A program made the position numbers and the translations under genes. Under the pieces are notes generated by a model. That model was not told where the DNA came from. It was given only the letters and a program-made list of their open reading frames with translations, and searched no databases. Shown here one piece after another: positions 1-5,367 of a stretch of DNA of 5,367 nucleotides. Within the stretch, counting starts at the first letter, position 1; every line of letters starts with the position of its first letter. Source of the DNA: Pseudomonadota bacterium (GTDB lineage Bacteria; Pseudomonadota; Gammaproteobacteria; DAOUQR01); the NCBI GenBank assembly GCA_030625525.1, contig DAOUQR010000096.1:1-5367 (forward strand). The letters are read 5' to 3'.

Positions 1-14
1 CGAACAAGGAAAGA

Positions 15-602
15 ATGATGCACTTTAATACCATAAAACGATGCCTTCAATACGGACTGAGCGCAGCGACTATTCTCGCTGGTATCACCCAAGTTGCCAC
101 GGCTGATACCCAAACCATTCTCTTTCAACCTTTCGCTGAAAAGCAGACACAACTTGCGAAAGCATCTGGCGAATGCTGGACTTCTTCGAGTGCGACAAGC
201 CGAGCAGATGCGTGGCGATGCCGTGCCGGTAATACGATTTATGATCCCTGTTTTGTTAATCATTTTGTGGATAAAAACAAAGTGTTATGCGCGCGCTCCC
301 CCTGGGATAACGCGTTGACAGAGTTAACGCTGACAAAACCCCTCCCAATCCCAACGAACCCAAAATTAGATATCTCAAAAGCACAACCCTGGGTGATTCA
401 GCTCGCGAATGGTCAACGCTGCACATTCATGACGGGAGCCACTCGGTCGACCCAAGGAATGAGAGTTAACTACGGTTGCATAGGCGGCGGATTTTTAGTC
501 GGCGACCCATTACGCTGCAAAACAACCTGGGAAATGAATTACGCCCAATCGATTGATCCATCCAAATTAAACCGAGTAAAAATAGCAAAAGCCTGGTTTT
601 AA
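15..602 (+). CDS. Secreted cysteine-rich hypothetical protein with signal peptide
   Basis: This 195-residue protein is predicted to be exported by the Sec pathway; its function is unknown. The N-terminus has a basic pair (K8 R9), a hydrophobic core (about residues 10-28) and an A-T-A cleavage site before D31. The mature part holds seven cysteines (C54, C69, C79, C92, C136, C155, C168), which suggests disulfide bonding in the periplasm or outside the cell; the odd number leaves one unpaired. Recognisable blocks are ECW near 53, DAWRC at 65-69, YDPCF at 76-80, a PLPIP segment near 110, PWVIQLANG at 125-133, NYGC at 152-155 and a terminal AWF. From memory this block order recalls small secreted hypothetical proteins found in actinobacteria and other bacteria, but I cannot name a domain. 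Two ATGs are in tandem (15 and 18); AAGGA at 6-10 lies 4 bases from the first and 7 from the second, so 18 may be the true start. No catalytic motif is visible. Confidence 0.85.
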   Translation: MMHFNTIKRCLQYGLSAATILAGITQVATADTQTILFQPFAEKQTQLAKASGECWTSSSATSRADAWRCRAGNTIYDPCFVNHFVDKNKVLCARSPWDNALTELTLTKPLPIPTNPKLDISKAQPWVIQLANGQRCTFMTGATRSTQGMRVNYGCIGGGFLVGDPLRCKTTWEMNYAQSIDPSKLNRVKIAKAWF

Positions 603-653
603 TTTCCAGCAGGGCGATACCCATCATAAGAAAGGCATTCCAATAAAAATGCA

Positions 654-676
654 TCACAGCCGCGCATGCAGAGAGC
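654..676 (+). repeat. Direct repeat, copy 1 (23 bases)
   Basis: This copy reads TCACAGCCGCGCATGCAG followed by AGAGC. It matches the copy at 691-713 at 22 of 23 bases; the first 18 bases are identical. It contains the palindrome GCATGC (664-669). The two copies start 37 bases apart. Two copies alone do not define a family, but the GC-rich content against an AT-richer background suggests a dispersed intergenic repeat. Confidence 0.75.
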
Positions 677-690
677 TCTAATATAACGGT

Positions 691-713
691 TCACAGCCGC
701 GCATGCAGCGAGC
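691..713 (+). repeat. Direct repeat, copy 2 (23 bases)
   Basis: This second copy has the same first 18 bases as copy 1, then CGAGC in place of AGAGC. It runs straight into a GC-rich tail with further GCGAGC and GCGG words (to about 735). CCGC at 697-700 and GCGG near 719-724 could pair across the unit, giving a weak hairpin. Confidence 0.75.
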
Positions 714-806
714 AACGCGAGCGGAATAAGCGGAAGCACTCGAACAAAAGCGCCAAACCCAAAACTCGCAAAGCATTAGCAAATTTAAAAAGGGTATTCA
801 TCGATC

Positions 807-843
807 AAAAGAAATCTCCCGGACATCATTGAGCGATATCCGG
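807..843 (-). terminator. Likely rho-independent terminator of rpsT
   Basis: Read on the minus strand, CCGGATATC (843-835) pairs with GATGTCCGG (827-819) around a 7-base loop: a 9-pair stem with one U-G pair. It is followed by GAGATTTCTTTTG, an imperfect U-rich run. It lies 30 bases past the rpsT stop codon, the expected place. The interrupted U-tract makes termination strength uncertain; a second T-run (CCTTTTTG) sits between the stop codon and the hairpin. Confidence 0.6.
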
Positions 844-873
844 AAGCATAAAACAGACAAAAAGGCTCTGAGC

Positions 874-1140
874 TTACGCCGCCATACCTTTAATATTGTG
901 ATTCAAACGACTTTTATGACGTGCCGCTTTGTTACGGTGAATGATACCGCTTTTCGCCATTTTATCGATGATCGGCATTGCAGCGACATAAGCAGCTTGT
1001 GCCGTCGTTTTATCGCCCGCATCAATTGCACGATAAACTTTCTTGATAGCCGTTCTTAACATTGAACGTTGGCTTGAATTTTGTGCGCGACGTTTCGTGT
1101 TTTGACGAGCGCGTTTTTTAGCAGATTTAATGTTAGCCAA
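874..1140 (-). CDS. rpsT: 30S ribosomal protein S20
   Basis: This gene encodes S20, a small basic primary binding protein of 16S rRNA that helps assemble the 30S subunit. The 88-residue product (E. coli S20 has 87) starts [13 protein letters not shown] and keeps the family landmarks: a very basic N-terminal helix, [15 protein letters not shown] at 25-39, AGDK at 41-44, and the C-terminal signature [14 protein letters not shown] at 66-79. The start is TTG at 1140-1138, giving the usual MANIKSAKK terminus; GGAG lies 8 bases upstream. An in-frame ATG at 1158 would add six residues but sits on the upstream side of that ribosome site and is very near the predicted transcript start, so I reject it. 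E. coli rpsT also uses UUG, which is linked there to autogenous translational control by S20; the same control here is inference. The gene appears to be transcribed alone. Confidence 0.98.
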   Translation of the reverse strand: MANIKSAKKRARQNTKRRAQNSSQRSMLRTAIKKVYRAIDAGDKTTAQAAYVAAMPIIDKMAKSGIIHRNKAARHKSRLNHNIKGMAA

Positions 1141-1148
1141 GGTGATTA

Positions 1149-1152
1149 CTCC
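1149..1152 (-). promoter_or_regulatory. Shine-Dalgarno site of rpsT
   Basis: The minus-strand GGAG is separated by 8 bases (1148-1141) from TTG at 1140. The spacing selects this TTG rather than the upstream ATG at 1158 as the start codon of rpsT. Confidence 0.85.
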
Positions 1153-1171
1153 AGTCATTAATCAAAAATTG

Positions 1172-1207
1172 GGCGGCGATTGTGCCGAGTTAGTGAAATA
1201 TTGTCAA
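1172..1207 (-). promoter_or_regulatory. Sigma70 promoter of rpsT with GC-rich discriminator
   Basis: On the minus strand there is a perfect -35 box TTGACA (1207-1202), a 17-base spacer, and a -10 box CACAAT (1184-1179, four of six consensus bases). CGCCGCCC (1178-1171) follows directly. Transcription would start near 1172, giving a leader of about 32 bases before the UUG. A GC-rich discriminator beside a near-consensus promoter is the arrangement typical of ribosomal genes under stringent (ppGpp) control in gammaproteobacteria; that regulation is inferred. Confidence 0.85.
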
Positions 1208-1214
1208 GATTTAC

Positions 1215-1243
1215 TTCCCTTTTTGTACAGTTTTCGATATGAT
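1215..1243 (+). promoter_or_regulatory. Weak candidate promoter for the plus-strand gene pair
   Basis: A good -10 box, TATGAT (1238-1243, five of six), lies 17 bases after TTCCCT (1215-1220), which matches the -35 consensus at only three positions. It would start transcription near 1250, leaving a leader of about 130 bases before the GTG at 1383. It lies back to back with the rpsT promoter, just upstream of its -35 box. The remaining leader (1250-1376) shows no strong hairpin or recognisable riboswitch. An activator or another sigma factor may be needed. Confidence 0.3.
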
Positions 1244-1371
1244 CACCCTTTATTTGTGCTGAAACAGTGATGGTTTCGGTCCGTTGCATGCTAAAAAGGT
1301 TGTTTTAATTGCTCAATATGGATTTTTGATGGCACATGCAGATAGGTGAAGTTGTTTATTCTTTAATTTTT

Positions 1372-1376
1372 AAGGA
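1372..1376 (+). promoter_or_regulatory. Shine-Dalgarno site deciding a GTG start
   Basis: AAGGA directly abuts the ATG at 1377 (no spacer), which is too close for efficient initiation there. The in-frame GTG at 1383 lies 6 bases downstream, a normal distance. The site therefore favours the GTG as the start. Confidence 0.6.
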
Positions 1377-1382
1377 ATGCGT

Positions 1383-3248
1383 GTGTTTAATCCGTTCGAA
1401 ACAGTTCATGCGATGATCAAGGCGGCATTTTACGAGACTTTTGTAAGTGAAGCCGCTGGAAAGGCGGTGGCAAAAGAAGACACGTATTACTCGCAACTCG
1501 ATTCTAAAACAAAGAAATGGTTTGAATTACTTATCGCCTTTCTCGGATTGCATCGCTATGATGAATGGGAGCAAGGCAATCGGAATAAAGGGAAAGGCCT
1601 CTCGTTAATCCGCCGCGGCCGCTATAAACTTACCAAAAAAACACCGTTTCAAAAATTAGCGCAATCATCGCTGGTTAAAGAATTAAAAACCTCAGCGCAA
1701 TTTGATGATATTCATGCTGAGTATTTGGCGCTAAGCAAAAGGCCTGAGTTTGATAAGAATGAACGTCTTCCTAAATGGTACCTCATCAACCTAGTGTCAC
1801 AATTACAAAAATTCAAAGACGTTATTAATGAGTCTTCCTTTAGTGATAAACAAAAGAAGTTTGTTGAAGCTATCGACCTAATTATAGATAAGCTTCTTGA
1901 AGAACATACATTCTTGAAAGATTATTTCTCTGATAAGCCCGAAGAACATCAAAACGAGCAACTCAAGAAAGATCTCGTGCTCCCATTTCTTCAAGCTGAA
2001 CCGGATAACAAACACCAATCGGAATCAAAACAAAAACGATTAGCCCGGCTTATTTTTGGTGTGCCTGTCGACAAAGCTTTAGATAGTCAGAGACTTGAAG
2101 CCGTCTTCGATACAATGGTGCGCAAGCAACCCAAAGGCGATGACAAATCGTTTTTACATGAAGTTAATGAGTGGAAAACTACACGTGATCGTCAATACGC
2201 ATGGCAATATGGTGGCTGTGTTTCTGCTACTCAAAATATCCAAGCTGCATTATTTGCAAAAGTAGCGAAGCGGGATGAAGATTTCGACAAGGTAGACGAG
2301 TCTGTTCATGCGGATCTTTTACGGACTATTTTGAAAGACATGCTGACTCTATTGAATAAACAGCGAAAAAAAGTGCTCGTTCAAAAAGGCAAAGCAGGCA
2401 AGTACCTTCTTAAATTACCAAAAAATGTTAGGCGTAGTACGATTGATGATTTATTCGGTGAGTTCAACAAGCTTCGAGAAGATACATTAGTTTTAGGTGA
2501 TGATGCGAAAGTTGATATAGGCAAAACCTTAGACGAAGCAGATGATGACGCCAACAGCAAAGAGCGACTCTCTTATCTTTATACAAAATTATCTGAACAT
2601 AAACTTGCGATCTTAAAATCGACTTTAGGTGGGGAAGAGACATTTCAAGAGAAGATCGCACAAGTAAGCCGAGCCCCGATAAAGAAACTACATCGAGATC
2701 TACAGCAAATTCAAAAAAACACTGCGCCTTTTCATCATAGTATGCTGACGCCTACAGAAAGTCCTGCTAACCAAACCATGCAAGAATATGGCATTCTCGA
2801 AAATATTACCGATGGCTTAATTGACTACTTGCTCCCTGCAAATTTTTTAGCGCGATTGTTTCGTAGTTATTGGTTTGAAAAAGTGGCCGAGCATGCAGAA
2901 AGTATTCTTACAAACGCGGTCAGTTCTGATGATCAAATGCAAAAAACTTACACGCAGTTACTGGCGATGAAGTGGGATATGTTTAAATTGAATGAGAATA
3001 AGTTTATCAATCGTATTCGCAACAGCTCTACGCTTTACAAAGTTAATGGTTGGTTAGATCGCATTGAGAAACACTGTGAGAAACATGCTGATATTAATCT
3101 CAAAGATGATGGAAAAAAAGAGCAGATCTTAATATTGAGCGATCCCAAAATAAAAACCAACTTTAAATTTTGGGAGCGTTGTTCACCCAAAACCCGTCAA
3201 ATTTTTCGGTGTTTGAATATCAAAAACCCCGAACTTCGAATAGTTTAA
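1383..3248 (+). CDS. Large lysine-rich soluble protein of unknown function
   Basis: I do not recognise this 621-residue protein (623 if the ATG at 1377 is used). It has no signal peptide and no membrane-spanning segment, so it is probably cytoplasmic or exported without Sec. It is rich in Lys, Glu, Asp and Leu and reads as mostly helical. Visible landmarks, counted from the GTG: an aromatic, partly hydrophobic N-terminus (2-20); a basic stretch at 66-88 with RRGRYKLTKK; a less charged block YAWQYGGCVSATQNIQAALF at 272-291 that may be structural core; an acidic segment at 372-394 (GDDAK...DEADDDANSKE); a hydrophobic segment LIDYLLPANFLARLF at 479-493; and a basic C-terminus. There are only four cysteines (279, 565, 600, 610). 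No nucleotide-binding, nuclease, kinase or protease motif is obvious. It is divergent from rpsT and 27 bases upstream of the membrane-protein gene, so the two are probably co-transcribed. A secreted effector is one possibility, not shown. Confidence 0.85.
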   Translation: MFNPFETVHAMIKAAFYETFVSEAAGKAVAKEDTYYSQLDSKTKKWFELLIAFLGLHRYDEWEQGNRNKGKGLSLIRRGRYKLTKKTPFQKLAQSSLVKELKTSAQFDDIHAEYLALSKRPEFDKNERLPKWYLINLVSQLQKFKDVINESSFSDKQKKFVEAIDLIIDKLLEEHTFLKDYFSDKPEEHQNEQLKKDLVLPFLQAEPDNKHQSESKQKRLARLIFGVPVDKALDSQRLEAVFDTMVRKQPKGDDKSFLHEVNEWKTTRDRQYAWQYGGCVSATQNIQAALFAKVAKRDEDFDKVDESVHADLLRTILKDMLTLLNKQRKKVLVQKGKAGKYLLKLPKNVRRSTIDDLFGEFNKLREDTLVLGDDAKVDIGKTLDEADDDANSKERLSYLYTKLSEHKLAILKSTLGGEETFQEKIAQVSRAPIKKLHRDLQQIQKNTAPFHHSMLTPTESPANQTMQEYGILENITDGLIDYLLPANFLARLFRSYWFEKVAEHAESILTNAVSSDDQMQKTYTQLLAMKWDMFKLNENKFINRIRNSSTLYKVNGWLDRIEKHCEKHADINLKDDGKKEQILILSDPKIKTNFKFWERCSPKTRQIFRCLNIKNPELRIV

Positions 3249-3275
3249 TTTCATGTTTTTTTAATAGGTGTATGT

Positions 3276-5367
3276 ATGATGTATAGTACCGGGCGACCCC
3301 GTCCTCCTGCGTTTAAGCCAAAAGATCCGCCACTGGATGACTTTGAGCGTCCAGCAATGTATGTTGAAATGCATGACGAAGCAGATGAAGAGACACACCT
3401 GCTCGTTCAAGCGTCTCAGATGACCTCTGAAATTGAATACATCATCAGCAATCTCAGCAAAACACATAAAGTGATTTTCGAACGAAAAGATTTGCGTTTA
3501 GATGAAGACACCAAAGCGAAATCAGAAAAAATTGCCGTCACTGCAACAGCCTTAAGTGTAGCCGCCGGCGTTGACGCAATGTACATCAAACCCACCTTAG
3601 ACCAAGCTGAAAAAAACAAAAACATAGGCGGCATCTATATCAACGGTAATAAAGGCATGTATTTAGTGGGCAGCTTAACGCCTAACTTTATTCTGCCAGC
3701 CGTCTTTTTATACGCATCGTATTATAAGATGAAAGAGAAAATTCATCCGGATGAAGGTGTGGATGGATTGCAGCCGAGAAAATTCAGCAAAGGCACGATT
3801 AAGGCCATGCTGGTAATGGCGATTTCCTCAGGCCTCGTGACGTCATTACAATATTTTTTCACCGCTTGGGATAACCCTTTATCCGAACAATTGGCTTTGC
3901 GCTTATTGCTTTCCATCTTTCAGGTGATCGGTAACGGCAGTATGAATACCATTGCCTTCGTCAAAATGATGGAAACCAAACCGCTTATCTTAGATGAAAT
4001 GTGGAATGGACTACGCAAAGCCGCAAAAAAAATCTCTGATAAAGAGCATTATGATGAATTTTGCGAACTGATCGAAAAACAAAAAGAACGAAGACAGTTT
4101 CATTTATTAATGCAACTTAGTTTGGAAAGTGGGCGGAATCGAATTCGGGAATTGATTTATCAAAATTTAGATTTGTTTAATTTAGATAAAGAACGGTTCC
4201 AGGAGGACATTGAGGGCATGCTCGCAGAAGATGCGAATGACATTCGAAAACAATACCCCTACCTTGTAAAAGAAAATTTAGAATTTATCTGGGATCTGTA
4301 TCGCAACCAACATAATCCTGAGGATGACCGTTTTTCAGAATTGCTTTACTCCACACTATTAAATGCATCCACAACCAAGCAAGTGAGAGAAGATCCTTAT
4401 ATTGCACGCATATTAGGATGGTTCGGTGGGATCCTAGCCAATATTGCCCAATCAGGTTACTTATATACAGTCATGAAGGATTTGATTAGTTGGTTGCGGA
4501 TAGGAAGTAGCACAGCTGGCGCAATTCCAGGAGCGCTCCTCGGAGCGTGGTCGATATCGTTATCCGCTTATTTGCAATTCATTATTGGAATGGGGACCGT
4601 TGAAGGGATTACCCTAGTTATTCGTGACTTATTAAAAGCAGCAGTGAACCAAGAATGGGAGCACGTGCCCGATGATCTGCGATTTGGTTGGATACGTGCA
4701 AGCTTATTTGGCATTATTAGTGCGACTTTGTTTGTTGTTACAATTTGGTCATTCCCAACAGCCCAATCATTAATTACGTTTACATCCGGTTCATTACTAA
4801 AAATCATTAAATCACTCAATATTGTCGGGCAAACCTTGTTTAATGGAAGCCAAATGGGATTGGTCGCGCGATTAATGATTAATAACGGCATTAAAATATT
4901 AACGAAGCTGTCTAAGCTACTTCGTGAAAAATTTGAAAATCACGTTGCACAGAATATCGCAGATTTTATTGAGCCTTCAAAAGAGGTTGAAGATTTGCGC
5001 GCCTTATTAAATAAACTAGATGAAACCATCGCGAAGTTTTCTATTATCGATGAAGCTTACAGTGAAAAATTCGCCGAGTGCTGGGCGAATTTTGAAACGA
5101 CAGATGGGCTTGTTGGTGATGATGATTTTGGTGGTGAGCTTGAAGAGGATGAAGAAAAGCCTAAGGCCAAAATATTTGTGATTTCAGATGAGAAATCTGA
5201 TGAATCTGAGGAAGCTGATGGGTTTGAGGAGGTTGATTTGGCAGGATCAAAATTTAAGGACCGAAAGCTTTCGGAAGATGCTTCTTCCGGTGAAGGTGAT
5301 TGGTTAACTGGCGCAAAAAAGAGCTTTGATGACGATCGAAGCCCCTATGACAGAGACATTATAGATG
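3276..5367 (+). CDS. Multi-pass membrane protein with acidic tail, unknown function (3' end outside window)
   Basis: The frame stays open from ATG 3276 to the window edge: 697 residues without a stop, so the C-terminus is missing. AGGTG at 3266-3270 lies 5 bases before this ATG and 8 before a second ATG at 3279; either could be used. I do not recognise the family. Order of parts: a proline-rich N-terminus without signal peptide (1-27); a charged segment (28-85); probable membrane segments near 86-104 (weak), 128-150, 174-197 and 206-229; a long charged, helical, soluble section (230-378) with EKQKERRQF near 264; a second hydrophobic group near 380-400, 412-440 and 473-493, with a weaker one near 498-530; an amphipathic helical stretch (540-600); and from about 615 a very acidic, Ser- and Gly-containing, probably disordered tail. 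The membrane would place the large loop and both ends on defined sides, but topology cannot be fixed by eye. No transporter or enzyme motif is seen. It probably shares a transcript with the soluble protein upstream. Confidence 0.88.
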   Translation, partial: MMYSTGRPRPPAFKPKDPPLDDFERPAMYVEMHDEADEETHLLVQASQMTSEIEYIISNLSKTHKVIFERKDLRLDEDTKAKSEKIAVTATALSVAAGVDAMYIKPTLDQAEKNKNIGGIYINGNKGMYLVGSLTPNFILPAVFLYASYYKMKEKIHPDEGVDGLQPRKFSKGTIKAMLVMAISSGLVTSLQYFFTAWDNPLSEQLALRLLLSIFQVIGNGSMNTIAFVKMMETKPLILDEMWNGLRKAAKKISDKEHYDEFCELIEKQKERRQFHLLMQLSLESGRNRIRELIYQNLDLFNLDKERFQEDIEGMLAEDANDIRKQYPYLVKENLEFIWDLYRNQHNPEDDRFSELLYSTLLNASTTKQVREDPYIARILGWFGGILANIAQSGYLYTVMKDLISWLRIGSSTAGAIPGALLGAWSISLSAYLQFIIGMGTVEGITLVIRDLLKAAVNQEWEHVPDDLRFGWIRASLFGIISATLFVVTIWSFPTAQSLITFTSGSLLKIIKSLNIVGQTLFNGSQMGLVARLMINNGIKILTKLSKLLREKFENHVAQNIADFIEPSKEVEDLRALLNKLDETIAKFSIIDEAYSEKFAECWANFETTDGLVGDDDFGGELEEDEEKPKAKIFVISDEKSDESEEADGFEEVDLAGSKFKDRKLSEDASSGEGDWLTGAKKSFDDDRSPYDRDIID

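Larger units (their letters stand above)
599..818. other. Intergenic region, no convincing gene; repeat-bearing
   Basis: Between the secreted-protein gene and the rpsT terminator I find no plausible gene with a start and ribosome site. The stretch holds a 23-base direct repeat pair followed by a GC-rich tail (about 709-735) in which GCGAGC and GCGG recur, and then an A-rich segment. One minus-strand frame stays open for 58 codons (775 to 602, stop at 599-601, overlapping the stop of the upstream gene), but it has no ATG except one 22 codons from the end and no clear Shine-Dalgarno site, so I do not call it a gene. No strong T-tract terminator for the plus-strand gene is visible. Confidence 0.6.

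Noticed and set aside
466..657. Minus-strand frame of 63 codons
   Set aside because: It overlaps the 3' end of the secreted-protein gene and has no recognisable protein features; the plus-strand gene with a signal peptide explains this region.
654..713. CRISPR-like repeat-spacer unit
   Set aside because: There are only two copies with a single 14-base gap between them, the copies are not flanked by further units, and no cas gene is in the window.
829..1059. Plus-strand frame of 76 codons
   Set aside because: It lies almost wholly antisense to rpsT, whose identity is certain, and its start has no ribosome site. It is a shadow frame.
1300..1376. PmrA-type TTAAT direct repeats upstream of the 621-residue gene
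   Set aside because: TTAAT-like words occur (about 1305-1309, 1313-1317 and 1364-1368) but are not spaced as the 11-base-period tandem repeat of the Legionella PmrA box, and the region is simply AT-rich.
3249..3275. Terminator between the two plus-strand genes (T-run at 3256-3262)
   Set aside because: The seven-base T-run is not preceded by a stable GC hairpin, so read-through into the membrane-protein gene is expected.
3261..3634. Two overlapping minus-strand frames (68 and 72 codons)
   Set aside because: Both run antisense to the start of the membrane-protein gene, which has a ribosome site and a long open frame. No independent support.
4568..4891. Minus-strand frame of 107 codons
   Set aside because: It is antisense to the second membrane group of the large plus-strand gene. 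The plus-strand reading has coherent membrane segments; the minus-strand reading has no domain or start signal.

Overview
The window looks like chromosomal DNA of a moderately AT-rich gammaproteobacterium. The only firmly identifiable gene is rpsT (ribosomal protein S20, minus strand). Its protein matches the gammaproteobacterial S20 pattern and it starts at UUG, as E. coli rpsT does. The base composition, the small secreted protein, and the two long lineage-specific proteins (one a multi-pass membrane protein with an acidic tail) would fit a host-associated group such as Legionellales/Coxiellaceae/Berkiella. That placement is inference, not proof.

Layout: (1) 15-602, plus strand: a secreted, cysteine-rich protein of unknown function with a clear signal peptide. 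(2) 603-873: no convincing gene; it holds a 23-base sequence repeated twice (654-676 and 691-713), a GC-rich tail, and a terminator-like hairpin (807-843) for rpsT. (3) 874-1140, minus strand: rpsT, with a very good sigma70 promoter (1179-1207 on the minus strand), a GC-rich discriminator, a Shine-Dalgarno site and a UUG start. (4) 1208-1382: intergenic region and leader between rpsT and the divergent cluster, with one weak candidate plus-strand promoter. (5) 1383-3248, plus strand: a 621-residue, lysine-rich, apparently soluble protein that I do not recognise. (6) 3276 to the window end, plus strand: at least 697 residues of a multi-pass membrane protein ending in a strongly acidic, probably disordered tail. 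It is cut by the window edge and is also unrecognised.

Genes 5 and 6 are 27 bases apart on the same strand with no terminator between them, so they probably form one transcription unit. This soluble-plus-membrane pair is the best candidate for an undescribed system here. Its function cannot be read from the sequence. The membrane protein shows hints of an internal duplication, and its tail resembles the Glu-rich tails of some type IV secreted effectors, but the true C-terminus is outside the window.
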